In this document: piece by piece, positions 45,573-55,096 of the stretch
How positions within the stretch are numbered: the first letter of the stretch is position 1
How the letters are laid out: the number at the start of each line of letters is the position of its first letter
Assembly (NCBI RefSeq): GCF_002148795.1
Contig: NZ_MPOB01000012.1
Location: 27,142 to 91,141, forward strand
Length of the DNA: 64,000 nt
Direction of reading: 5' to 3'
Source: Oceanibaculum nanhaiense
GTDB taxonomy: Bacteria > Pseudomonadota > Alphaproteobacteria > Oceanibaculales > Oceanibaculaceae
Translations under genes and position numbers: made by a program
Notes under the pieces: model-generated
What the model was told of the DNA's origin: nothing
Seen by the model: the letters and a program-made list of their open reading frames with translations, nothing else
Database searches by the model: none

Positions 45573-46702
45573 CTACTCATTCCATCGAACTGACCGTCAA
45601 TGGCCGCAAGGTCAGCGGTATAGCGGAACCGCGTACGCATCTGGCCGAATTCCTGCGCGGACCGCTGGGCCTGACCGGCACGCATCTGGGCTGCGAGCAG
45701 GGCGTGTGCGGCGCCTGTACCGTGCTGATCGACGGCAAGCCGCAGCGTTCCTGCCTGACCTTCGCGGTGTCCTGCAATGGCGACGAGATCCGCACCGTCG
45801 AAGGCTTTGACGACGATCCGGTAATGACCGAACTGCGTGAGGCCTTCTCCGCCCATCACGCCCTGCAATGCGGCTATTGCACGCCGGGAATGCTGGTGAC
45901 GGCGCGCGATATCGTCACCCGGCTGGGCGATGTCGATGAGGAGACGATCCGGCGCGAGCTGTCGGGGAATATCTGCCGCTGCACCGGCTATGTCGGCATT
46001 GTCGGGGCGATCCGGCAGGTGGCCGCCGGAAAGACTGCGGTAGCCCAAAACTGGAATTTCGAGGCACGTCAGAACGCCGTCGCCGCGAAGACGGTGGAGG
46101 CAACCCCGGTGGCGGAGGCCGCGAAACCGGCAGCGATGGATTTCAGCATGGCCGGCGATGGTTTCTCGGTCCTGAAGCAGCAGGTCACGGTGCCGGCCCC
46201 GGCCGACCAGGTCTGGGCGGCGCTGGGCGATATCTGCCGCATGGCCGGCTGCCTGCCGGGGGCGTCGGTCGATACGGTGGAAGGTGATCGTGTAACGGGG
46301 GCGCTGACCGTCAGCTTCGGGCCGATCAAGGCCAGCTTCGCCGGCGAGGGCGAGATGGCCCGCGACGATTCCAGCCGTACCGGCACGGTGAAGGGCAGGG
46401 GGCGCGATACCAGGGGCGGCTCTTCGGCCACCGGCGAGATCGCCTATACGGTGCTGGCGGATGGCGTGGGCACGCGCATCGATGTCGAGGTCCGCTACAA
46501 GCTGACCGGCCCGCTGGCACAGTTCGGTCGCTCCGCGCTGGTAACCGACTTTGCCCGGCGCATGACGGAGACCTTCGCCGCCAACCTTACCGCCATGCTG
46601 ACCGGTGGCGAGGCCCAATCGCCCGCGAAGGCGGAACTGAACCTCGCCAGCCTGATCTGGCAGGTGCTGCGCGACCGGGTGCGACGGCTGTTCGGCGGCT
46701 AA
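45569..46702 (+). CDS. Molybdenum hydroxylase [2Fe-2S] subunit fused to a CoxG/SRPBCC domain
   Basis: 377 residues. Residues 1-155: CoxS-type subunit with plant ferredoxin cluster (GCEQGVCGACTVL plus a later Cys) and C-terminal cluster (CGYCTPGML, CRCTGY). A short Ala-rich linker, then about residues 190-365: CoxG/SRPBCC domain (VPAPADQVWAALGDICRMAG, LPGASVDTVEGDRVTG). CoxG is normally a separate accessory gene. The fusion ties the accessory hydrophobic-pocket domain to the electron-transfer subunit. Confidence 0.87.
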   Translation: MTTHSIELTVNGRKVSGIAEPRTHLAEFLRGPLGLTGTHLGCEQGVCGACTVLIDGKPQRSCLTFAVSCNGDEIRTVEGFDDDPVMTELREAFSAHHALQCGYCTPGMLVTARDIVTRLGDVDEETIRRELSGNICRCTGYVGIVGAIRQVAAGKTAVAQNWNFEARQNAVAAKTVEATPVAEAAKPAAMDFSMAGDGFSVLKQQVTVPAPADQVWAALGDICRMAGCLPGASVDTVEGDRVTGALTVSFGPIKASFAGEGEMARDDSSRTGTVKGRGRDTRGGSSATGEIAYTVLADGVGTRIDVEVRYKLTGPLAQFGRSALVTDFARRMTETFAANLTAMLTGGEAQSPAKAELNLASLIWQVLRDRVRRLFGG

Positions 46703-46708
46703 GGTGAC

Positions 46709-49060
46709 TCAGGCGGCCTTGGCCGTCTGAATCGCCTGCCAGACCCGGTAGGGCGTCGCCGGCATGTCGATGTGCCTGATCCCGTAGGGCGACAGCGCAT
46801 CGACGATGGCATTCATGATCGACGGCATGGAGCCGGCACAGCCGGCCTCGCCGCAGCCCTTCGCCCCCAGCGGATTCGTCGTCGCCGGCACCGAATGGTA
46901 GGCCTGCGTGATGTCCGGCATATTGTCGGCGCGCGGCATGGCGTAATCCATGAAGGAGCCGTTCAGCAGCTGGCCACCTTCATCATAGACGGTGGTTTCC
47001 ATCAGGATCTGGCCGAGGCCCTGCGCCACGCCGCCATGCACCTGGCCTTCGACCAGCATCGGGTTCACCACCGTGCCGAAATCATTGACGGCGGTGTATT
47101 TCACCACCTCGACCACGCCGGTCTCCGGGTCGATCTCGACTTCCGCGACATGGCAGCCATTGGGAAAGGCCGAGGGCGCCGAATCGTAGATATGGCTGAC
47201 ATCAAGACTGTCCGGCGCGCCACCCAGCGGGATTTCCTTGCGCTGCAGCTTGCCGGACAGCTCCATGATCGAGACCGATCGGTCGGTGCCGGCAATGGTG
47301 AAGTGGCCATCGGCGAATTCGATATCGGCGGGGGCGGCCTCCAGCGCCGCGGCGGCGATCTCGCGACCCTTCTCGATCACCAGATCGGCGGCCTCCAGGA
47401 TCGCAGCACCGCTGGCCATCAGCGATTTCGAGCCGCCGGTGCCGCCGCCGGCGATCAGCTGGTCGCTGTCGCCCTGCAGCAGGCCAATCTTCTCGAACGG
47501 GATGCTCAGCTTCTGCGCCATTACCTGTGCGAAGGGCGTGGCGTGGCCCTGACCGTAATCCATCGTGCCGGTGATGATGGTCACGCCGCCATCGGCCTCG
47601 AAGCGGATGCCGCCCATCTCCTTGGCCGGCGGGGCGGTCACTTCGAGATAATCGCCGATGCCGATGCCGCGCAGCTTGCCGCGCGTCTCCGACTCGGCCT
47701 TGCGGGCGGCAAAGCCCTGCCAGTCGGAAACCTCCAGCGTCTTGTCGAGCAGTGCTGTGAATTCGCCGCTGTCGTAGCTGTTGCCGGATGCCGCCTGATA
47801 GGGCATCTCGTCCGGCTGAATGTGGTTCAGCCGGCGGAGATTCAGCTTGTCCAGCCCCATTTCGGCGGCGGCGGTGTCGATCAGCCGCTCGACGAAATAA
47901 TTGGATTCCGGGCGTCCGGCGCCGCGATAGGCACCGATCGGCGTGGTGTTGGTCAGCACGCAGCGGCTGTTCACCTCGATCAGCGGGAATTTGTACAGGC
48001 TGACCGAATTCTTCACGATATTCATGCTGCCCGGCAGCGGGCCGACCGAGGAGATATAGGCGCCGAGATTGGCCGCCACGTCGATCTTCAGCGCCAGGAA
48101 CCGGCCTTCCTTGTCCAGCGCCAGCGCGGCGGTGACGATATGGTCGCGGCCATGCTGGTCGGACAGGAAGCTCTCGGAGCGGTCGGCGGTCCATTTCACC
48201 GGCCGGCCCAGTTCCCGCGCGGCGAACAGCAGGCAGGGATATTCCGGATAGGCCGCCGCCTTCATGCCGAAGGAGCCGCCGACATTGCCGGTGACGATAC
48301 GCAGCTTGTCCGGATCAACCTTCAGGATGTCCTTGGCGATCTGGTTGCGCAGGGGGAAGGCACCCTGGCTGCCCGCATAGAGAGTCCACTTGCCTTCCGC
48401 CGTATCGTAATCCGCAAGCGCCGAGCGCGGCTCCATCGCATTCACCACGATGCGGCTGTTCACCAGATCCATGCTGGTGACATGGGCGGCGGAGGCGAAA
48501 GCCGCCTCCACCCTGTCCATGTCGCCATAGTGGAAGTCGAGCGCCAGATTGCCGGGCACTTCGTCATAGAGAAGCGGCGCGCCGGCTTCCAGCGCGGCCT
48601 TGGCATCGGTCACCGCCGGCAGCGGGTCGATGTCGAGATAGACGGCCTCGGCGGCATCGCGGGCCTGCGCCGGCGTCTCCGCCACCACGAAGGCGACGGG
48701 GTCGCCCAGATAGCGCACCTTGTCCATGGCCAGTGCCGGGCGCGGTGTCTGCTTTATGCCGCCGCCATCGCGCGAGGGGATGTTCACCAGGCATTTCAGC
48801 CCGCCAAATCCCGCCGCCTCCAGATCCTTGCCGGTATAGACGCCCAGCACCCCCGGCATCGCCCTGGCGTCGTCCGCATCGATGGACAGGATCGTGCCGT
48901 GCGCGTGCTGGCTGCGCACCATGACGGCATGGAGCTGGCCGGGCAGTCGGATATCGTCGCTGTAGCGGCCTTCGCCGCGCAGCAGCTGCGGGTCTTCCTT
49001 GCGCTTCGCCGAGCGGCCGATGGCCACATCATCCTGTCGCGTGCCCAGGGGCAGGTTCAT
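46709..49060 (-). CDS. Second molybdenum hydroxylase large subunit, form II CoxL-like, orphan
   Basis: 783 residues: SAKRKEDPQLLRGEGRYSDD, GGSFGMK, the form II loop AYRGAGRPESNY, and catalytic Glu in KGCGEAGCAGS. Related to but distinct from the subunit at 42409. Its operon contains no FAD or iron-sulphur subunit, so it must borrow them from 44781/45569 or from elsewhere. Start follows GGGAGAA. It converges with the first operon with only 6 bp between stops. Confidence 0.87.
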   Translation of the reverse strand: MNLPLGTRQDDVAIGRSAKRKEDPQLLRGEGRYSDDIRLPGQLHAVMVRSQHAHGTILSIDADDARAMPGVLGVYTGKDLEAAGFGGLKCLVNIPSRDGGGIKQTPRPALAMDKVRYLGDPVAFVVAETPAQARDAAEAVYLDIDPLPAVTDAKAALEAGAPLLYDEVPGNLALDFHYGDMDRVEAAFASAAHVTSMDLVNSRIVVNAMEPRSALADYDTAEGKWTLYAGSQGAFPLRNQIAKDILKVDPDKLRIVTGNVGGSFGMKAAAYPEYPCLLFAARELGRPVKWTADRSESFLSDQHGRDHIVTAALALDKEGRFLALKIDVAANLGAYISSVGPLPGSMNIVKNSVSLYKFPLIEVNSRCVLTNTTPIGAYRGAGRPESNYFVERLIDTAAAEMGLDKLNLRRLNHIQPDEMPYQAASGNSYDSGEFTALLDKTLEVSDWQGFAARKAESETRGKLRGIGIGDYLEVTAPPAKEMGGIRFEADGGVTIITGTMDYGQGHATPFAQVMAQKLSIPFEKIGLLQGDSDQLIAGGGTGGSKSLMASGAAILEAADLVIEKGREIAAAALEAAPADIEFADGHFTIAGTDRSVSIMELSGKLQRKEIPLGGAPDSLDVSHIYDSAPSAFPNGCHVAEVEIDPETGVVEVVKYTAVNDFGTVVNPMLVEGQVHGGVAQGLGQILMETTVYDEGGQLLNGSFMDYAMPRADNMPDITQAYHSVPATTNPLGAKGCGEAGCAGSMPSIMNAIVDALSPYGIRHIDMPATPYRVWQAIQTAKAA

Positions 49061-49124
49061 GGTCCGTATTCTCCCGATGGGGTTTCTCGATTTGGCGGCA
49101 TGATAGACCGACCGGACAGCCCTT

Positions 49125-49142
49125 CGTCACCCGTTAATGACG
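49125..49142. other. Inverted repeat upstream of the orphan Mo-hydroxylase gene
   Basis: CGTCA-N8-TGACG, about 65 bp before the start at 49060. Its ends (CGTCACCC, TGACG) match the outer ends of the twin-hairpin repeats, so it may be a deleted remnant of one, or an operator. Confidence 0.35.
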
Positions 49143-49187
49143 CCACGCCGCATTGCATGGAACAGGAAGCTGGTTCGAATCTGGTTC

Positions 49188-50225
<1,038 letters not shown>

Positions 50226-50276
50226 TGTTGCTGGTGTCCCATGGGAAGAGGCGGGAAACCATCGGCCAGGCGGCGG

Positions 50277-50305
50277 CAAAAGAAAAGGGGGCGTGTGCCC
50301 CCTTT
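50277..50305 (-). terminator. Rho-independent terminator of the ydcH gene
   Basis: AAAGGGGGC-N4-GCCCCCTTT stem; on the minus strand it is followed by TTTTCTTTT. Located just past the ydcH stop. Confidence 0.8.
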
Positions 50306-50325
50306 GCCGGTCTGTGCCTGTTTGT

Positions 50326-50565
50326 TCAGGCGCTTTTCAGAATGGCCGCGATCTCGTCCTTCAGGGCGAGGCGCTTCCGGCGCATCTCTTCCTCGACATC
50401 CTCCGAGACCGGCTCGATGCGTTCCTGCATGCGGTGGATGGTCCGATTCACCTCGTGATATTCGTCGCTGAGCTTCGCGAAATGCGCGCTTTCCTGCTTC
50501 AGCGTGTGAATCTTGTCCTTGAATTCCGGGAATTCCTCGGCGAGTTCGTGCGGGACATGGGACAT
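50326..50565 (-). CDS. YdcH/DUF465-family small protein
   Basis: 79 residues, highly charged and helical: MSHVPHELAEEFPEFKDKI, then SDEYHEVNRTIHRME-like repeats and C-terminal RRKRLALKDEIAAIL. DUF465 proteins are short helical hairpins of unknown role. Start ATG 50565 follows GGAG. A perfect palindrome GCCGTT-T-AACGGC (50590-50602) lies 25 bp upstream and may be an operator. Confidence 0.85.
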   Translation of the reverse strand: MSHVPHELAEEFPEFKDKIHTLKQESAHFAKLSDEYHEVNRTIHRMQERIEPVSEDVEEEMRRKRLALKDEIAAILKSA

Positions 50566-50660
50566 GATGGCTCCGGGCTTTTTTGTTGGGCCGTTTAACG
50601 GCAATGAAGCAAGCCTAGCGACGCACTGTGGCGAGGCTATGATCTATGTCAAAGCCCGCC

Positions 50661-51407
50661 TCATCCCGCCGGAAAATTTATCTCCCGCGCGAAATCCCTG
50701 AAGGCCGGCCTGGCGAACAGGTAGCCTTGGAAATACGTCACGCCCAGTTCCCGCAATGTTGCATACTCCGCTTCGGTTTCGACGCCCTCGGCGATCACCA
50801 TGATGTCGAGTTCGCGGCAGACCGTCAGGATGCCGGCGACGATGGAACGGCGCACCCGGTCGCTGTCGATGTTTCGGGTAAGCGCCATATCCAGCTTGAT
50901 GATGTCCGGCTGAAAATCGGCCAACAGGTTGAGGCCGGAATAGCCGGCGCCGAAATCGTCGATGGCGGTCAGCAGGCCGAATTCCTTGTAGGCGCGGATG
51001 ATGGCGATCAGCTTGTCGTGATCCACGACCTGTTCGCCCTCGGTCACTTCGAAAATGATCCGGTCGAGCGGCAGTCCGACCCGCCGCGCGGTTTCCACGG
51101 TCATGCGGATGCAGGCGGCCGGTTCATAGACCGCGTTGGGCAGGAAGTTGATCGACAGGCGCTGCTGCAGGCCAAGATCGGCGGCAAGCTCAATAGCCCT
51201 CACCCGGCATTGCTGGTCGAACCAATAGCGGTTTTCCTCGGTGACCTGACCCAGGATTTTCCCCGCAGACTCGCCGTTCACGCCTCGCACCAGCGCCTCG
51301 TGGGCATAAATCTCCTGCCGCCTTGCATCCAGGATCGGCTGGAAGGCCATCGTGAAATCGAAAGAACTCTCAGGCTGCGTGCGGCAGCCCTGACAAGTGA
51401 TGGACAT
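50661..51407 (-). CDS. Stand-alone EAL-domain cyclic-di-GMP phosphodiesterase
   Basis: 248 residues, EAL domain only. Catalytic set is intact: HEALVRG (Glu37), INFLPN, FEVTEGE, AIDDFGAGYSG, IIKLD, IAEGVET and FQGYLFARP, so it should hydrolyse c-di-GMP. The N-terminus carries a CxxC (Cys5, Cys8), possibly redox or metal sensitive. No GGDEF or membrane segment. Downstream of, and same strand as, a chemoreceptor gene, so it may set motility or attachment with it. Confidence 0.87.
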   Translation of the reverse strand: MSITCQGCRTQPESSFDFTMAFQPILDARRQEIYAHEALVRGVNGESAGKILGQVTEENRYWFDQQCRVRAIELAADLGLQQRLSINFLPNAVYEPAACIRMTVETARRVGLPLDRIIFEVTEGEQVVDHDKLIAIIRAYKEFGLLTAIDDFGAGYSGLNLLADFQPDIIKLDMALTRNIDSDRVRRSIVAGILTVCRELDIMVIAEGVETEAEYATLRELGVTYFQGYLFARPAFRDFAREINFPAG

Positions 51408-51520
51408 TTCAAACGCCGTAATTGGAACTGTTTCGTGTTCGAACAGGTAAAAGTGGGGCCGGTCGATTGCAACCCCTTGCGGGGAAACCTCCCGGCGCCG
51501 CTTTCTCGCAAAGCATGCAA

Positions 51521-52981
51521 TCAGGCGCGGCGCAGATTGCTCAGGAAGCCGGCGATTCCCTGCTCCAGTTTGCCGACTTCATCGCGCAGGCCAACGGCGA
51601 CATCCTGCATGCTCATCGACACCGCATTGGTGCGGCTGGCCGAGGATTGCAGATGCTGGATGTTGGTGGCGGTGTTGGAGACGCTCTGCGCCACCATCTG
51701 CGCGGCCCCGGAGATCTCGCTGGTCGCGGCGCTCTGCTCATGCACCGCGGAGGCGATGGTAGAGGTCACACCGTCGATGTTCGACACCGCGCCGGTCACC
51801 TGGCCGATGGCCTGAACGGCCAGCCTGGTCGCCCCCTGGATTTCGCCGATCTGCTTGCGGATATTATCGGTCGCCTGGGCGGTCTGGCCGGCCAGCGCCT
51901 TCACTTCCGATGCCACAACGGCAAACCCCTTGCCGGCCTCACCGGCCCGGGCCGCCTCGATGGTGGCGTTCAGCGCCAGCAGGTTGGTCTGCTCGGCAAT
52001 CTCCTGGATCAGCAACAGCACAGCACCGATCTGCTCGGCGCTCTGTGCCAGATCCTCGACTGTCTTGCTCGCGGTCTTGGCATCCTCGCCGGCGGAGTCG
52101 GTCAGTTGTGTCGCCTGGTTGACCTGACGGCTGATCTCGTTGATCGAGGCGCTCAGCTCTTCCGAGGCGGTGGCCACGCTCTGCACGCCATTGGCGGCTT
52201 CTTCGGCGGACCCGGCGGCCTCATCGGTCTCGCTCTGCGTTGAGGCGGCGGTTTCCGCCAGCCGGTCCGCCTCGGTCCGGGCCTTGTCGGAAGCCTGTTT
52301 CAGGCTTGCCGCGATGCGGCCCACGCCCTGTTCGAATTCACTGGCGATGCGCAGCAGCTCTTCGCGGCGCTGGGCCTCTCCCTCGGCCTGGTCGCGCTCG
52401 CGGGCGACCGCCAGGCGTTCGGTCTCGGCCTGTGCCTCCTTGGCGGTATTCACGGCGCTTTCCGAGGTGAAGAGGGCCTTTACGAGATTGCTCGTCAGCC
52501 AGACCAGCACGCCGGTTTCCAGCACCACGATTACCGCATGCAGGATGACACGCGTCAGGCTCCCGCCATCCGGGAAGACGGCGGCGGGCAGCACGAAGTT
52601 CAGCAGCAGATGATGCACGGCCACCACGCCGGCGGTCAGCAGGATGGTCGGCCAGCAGCAGAAACCGGCGATGATGGCGAGGCCGGCGAAATAATACATA
52701 TGCAGGTCGATCTGCCAGGGATGGCCGGCGAAGGCATAGACGAAGGCCGAGACGATGATGACCAGCGCCACGCCGATGGTGTAGCGGGCACTGGCATGGG
52801 CGAGATCGCGGATCGAGGCCAGCGTGGCGATGAGCGCCGCGCCGGCGATGATGCCGCTGGCGGTAACGGTGTTGGGCAGGCCCACGCCGTAACCGACGAC
52901 AAGCATCAGCGGCAGATGCGCCCACAGCAGAGCAAGCGAGAACTTCGCCATGTTCCGGCGAAGCGCGATCAGGTCGTTCAT
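51521..52981 (-). CDS. Methyl-accepting chemotaxis protein without periplasmic domain
   Basis: 486 residues. N-terminal ~190 residues form about six hydrophobic helices with short loops, no periplasmic ligand domain. Cytoplasmic coiled-coil signalling domain with the conserved tip [19 protein letters not shown] and [15 protein letters not shown]. Likely senses membrane state, energy or a lipophilic signal. Preceded by a small membrane-anchored gene (12-bp gap). Confidence 0.87.
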   Translation of the reverse strand: MNDLIALRRNMAKFSLALLWAHLPLMLVVGYGVGLPNTVTASGIIAGAALIATLASIRDLAHASARYTIGVALVIIVSAFVYAFAGHPWQIDLHMYYFAGLAIIAGFCCWPTILLTAGVVAVHHLLLNFVLPAAVFPDGGSLTRVILHAVIVVLETGVLVWLTSNLVKALFTSESAVNTAKEAQAETERLAVARERDQAEGEAQRREELLRIASEFEQGVGRIAASLKQASDKARTEADRLAETAASTQSETDEAAGSAEEAANGVQSVATASEELSASINEISRQVNQATQLTDSAGEDAKTASKTVEDLAQSAEQIGAVLLLIQEIAEQTNLLALNATIEAARAGEAGKGFAVVASEVKALAGQTAQATDNIRKQIGEIQGATRLAVQAIGQVTGAVSNIDGVTSTIASAVHEQSAATSEISGAAQMVAQSVSNTATNIQHLQSSASRTNAVSMSMQDVAVGLRDEVGKLEQGIAGFLSNLRRA

Positions 52982-52993
52982 GTCTCTGTTTCC

Positions 52994-53290
52994 CTAAAGA
53001 GTGCAGCCGCGTGCGCCGGCAGCGTCCAGGACCAGCAGGGCGCCGTTCGCAACAAGCGAACGCGAAGTGTTCGAGGGGGCGGCGAGCATGGCGTTTCCGT
53101 TCAAATAGGAAACCGGCAGCCAGCCAGCCTGCGATACGCGCAGGATCATCTCATTCCGCTCCATGCCCGGCGGGAAAAGCACAGCAACATTGCCCCCTTC
53201 CTTCGGGGCAAGCGCCATCCATCCGATGGCGGCAGTGCCGGCAAGGGTGAGGGCCAAGGCAGGGAGGAGATTTCTCATTTGCGCATACAT
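52994..53290 (-). CDS. Small membrane-anchored protein, function unknown
   Basis: 98 residues: one hydrophobic helix near residues 8-27, then a short domain (GGNVAVLFPPGM, LRVSQAGWLPVSYLNGNAML) expected outside the cytoplasm, ending near a Cys. Ribosome site GGCGG 5 bp before the ATG. Tightly upstream of the chemoreceptor, which has no ligand domain of its own, so it may be its partner. No family recognised. Confidence 0.65.
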   Translation of the reverse strand: MYAQMRNLLPALALTLAGTAAIGWMALAPKEGGNVAVLFPPGMERNEMILRVSQAGWLPVSYLNGNAMLAAPSNTSRSLVANGALLVLDAAGARGCTL

Positions 53291-53408
53291 ACTTACCGCC
53301 TTCTACGCCGGTTGCCTTGATTTGGATCAACAGCCGGTACAGCCGGGAGTATGCCAACGAGATATTGAGAAAGCCTTAATGTAATAAGTGTCTAAAATTC
53401 CTATCGCT

Positions 53409-54284
53409 TTACGAAGGCAGCGACAGCGTTGCCTGGCCATAGGTCAGTGTGCCGTCCGCGAGGTCGAAGCGCATCAGATCCTCGCCGATAATCACCGGGC
53501 CGGCATAATCGGCACGGACTTCCGCCAGCAAGGCGGCGCGGTCACAGGCGGGGGGAACGAAATGCGTCAGCGCCAGCCGCTTCGCACCGGCCCGCTGCGC
53601 CATCTTGCCGACCTCAGTGGACAGCGTGTGATAGGCGCCGACATTCGCCACCGTCTCGGCGGAGCGTACGCCCGCGATCACCGGCATCTCGCGGTGAATG
53701 AACACCTCGTTCACCAACAGGTCAGCATCCTTCGCCTGCGCTTCCAGGGCCGGGCAGGGGCGGGTGTCGCCGGATAGGACGAGCTTCTTGCCCCCGCTCT
53801 CGAAGGCGAAGCCGAAGGCATGCTTGACCGGCCGGTGATCGACGGCGAAGCCGGTGGCCCGCAGGCTGCCGAAGTGCTCCGTCCAGCCATCGGTGATTTC
53901 CGTCACCTCGACCTCGAGGCCAATGGTGGAAGGCCGTGCCTCATGGGCGATGCGTTGCCGCCGTTCCGGCTCCCACAGCGCCATCAGCCCCTCGACGTAG
54001 CGCCGTGTACCCTTCGGCCCGAAGACGCGCTGCGGTCGTTCGCGCCCCTGATGCCAGGAGGAGATGATGAGCTGGTAGAGGTCGACCAGATGGTCGGAAT
54101 GCAGATGTGTCAGCAGCACCGCATCCAGCAGCTTGCCGGGGCAGCCGGCGGCCACCAGCCGCTGCGTCACGCCGGAACCGCAATCGACCAGAATGGCGGC
54201 GTCGGCGGTGCGGACAAGCTGTGCCGGGCCATAGCGTTCCAGGCTGACGACCGGGCATCCGGTGCCGAGAAGGGTGAGCTGCAT
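53409..54284 (-). CDS. Metallo-beta-lactamase-fold hydrolase (RNase Z-like)
   Basis: 291 residues with the metal-binding LTHLHSDHLVDL, LVLSGDTRPC, and a distal His in ALTHFVPP. Like AtsA/ElaC-type MBL hydrolases; the exosite arm of true RNase Z is not evident, so a role in sulfate or phosphate ester or lactone hydrolysis is as likely as tRNA processing. Start follows AGAGGAA. Divergent from the RraA-like gene. Confidence 0.82.
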   Translation of the reverse strand: MQLTLLGTGCPVVSLERYGPAQLVRTADAAILVDCGSGVTQRLVAAGCPGKLLDAVLLTHLHSDHLVDLYQLIISSWHQGRERPQRVFGPKGTRRYVEGLMALWEPERRQRIAHEARPSTIGLEVEVTEITDGWTEHFGSLRATGFAVDHRPVKHAFGFAFESGGKKLVLSGDTRPCPALEAQAKDADLLVNEVFIHREMPVIAGVRSAETVANVGAYHTLSTEVGKMAQRAGAKRLALTHFVPPACDRAALLAEVRADYAGPVIIGEDLMRFDLADGTLTYGQATLSLPS

Positions 54285-54406
54285 AATGGTCGTTCCTCTG
54301 GTGATTTTTCGGCATTGTTCGGGGAAAGCCTCGGCGCGACAAGCAGGTTTCTTGGCGGCTTTCGCTGATGTAGCGTTTGCCGGAAAGCAACAGGGGGAGG
54401 GAGATC

Positions 54407-55096
54407 ATGCCGGTTGGCTTCAGATGGGTGCGCGGCCATGTCCGCGCCGAGCGTGCGCTGGTCGAGCGTTTCGCGGCAGTGCCGGTCGCCATCGTCAGCG
54501 ACAATATGAACCGCATGTTCGCCGGCGGCGCCGATCTAAGGCCCATGCATGCCTGTGAAGGCGGGAGCGGCGGCGGGCTGGCCGGGACGGCGCTGACCGT
54601 TCTGACAAGGCCGGGGGATAATCTGGTGATCCACAAGGCCATCGATGTGGCGGAACCGGGCGACGTGATCGTCGTCGATGCCGGCGGCGATACCACCAGC
54701 GCCGTGGTCGGCGAACTGATCGCCCGCCATGCGCAGGTGCGCGGGGTAGCCGGCTTTGTGATCAACGGCGCGATCCGCGATCTGGACGCCTTCCGCACCG
54801 GCAGCTTCCCGATCTTCGCCACCGGCGTCACCCATCGCGGCCCCTACAAGGACGGGCCGGGGGAAATCGGCGTTCCGGTCAGTATTGGCGGCATGGTGAT
54901 CCATGCCGGCGATATCGTCATTGGCGATGCCGATGGTGTGCTGGCGGTGCCGCGAGCGGAGGCCAAGGCCATTCTCGACCTGGCCGAGGCACAGCAGGCG
55001 AAGGAGGCGGAAACCCTGCGGCAGATCGAAGCCGGTGCCTGGGACCGGCGCTGGGTGGATGAGATGCTGAAGGCCCGGGGGTTCACTGAAGAGTGA
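54407..55096 (+). CDS. RraA-like / HMG aldolase-family protein
   Basis: 229 residues with the swivelling-domain RraA/menaquinone methyltransferase-like fold: ALTVLTRPGDNLVIHKAID, GELIARHAQVRGVAGFVING, and the aldolase motif INGAIRD whose Arg and Asp bind metal and substrate in 4-hydroxy-4-methyl-2-oxoglutarate aldolase. Longer than E. coli RraA (161), in the range of the aldolase branch. Start ATG 54407 after GGGGGAGGGAG. Could cleave or decarboxylate an oxo-dicarboxylate from aromatic catabolism. Its 3' end overlaps the convergent MFS gene by 14 bp. Confidence 0.8.
   Translation: MPVGFRWVRGHVRAERALVERFAAVPVAIVSDNMNRMFAGGADLRPMHACEGGSGGGLAGTALTVLTRPGDNLVIHKAIDVAEPGDVIVVDAGGDTTSAVVGELIARHAQVRGVAGFVINGAIRDLDAFRTGSFPIFATGVTHRGPYKDGPGEIGVPVSIGGMVIHAGDIVIGDADGVLAVPRAEAKAILDLAEAQQAKEAETLRQIEAGAWDRRWVDEMLKARGFTEE

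Noticed and set aside
42409..46702. Aerobic CO dehydrogenase
   Set aside because: The large subunit lacks the Cys-containing form I active-site loop, having PYRGVARP instead, and the second large subunit has the AYRGAGR form II loop; neither is a true CO-oxidising CoxL.
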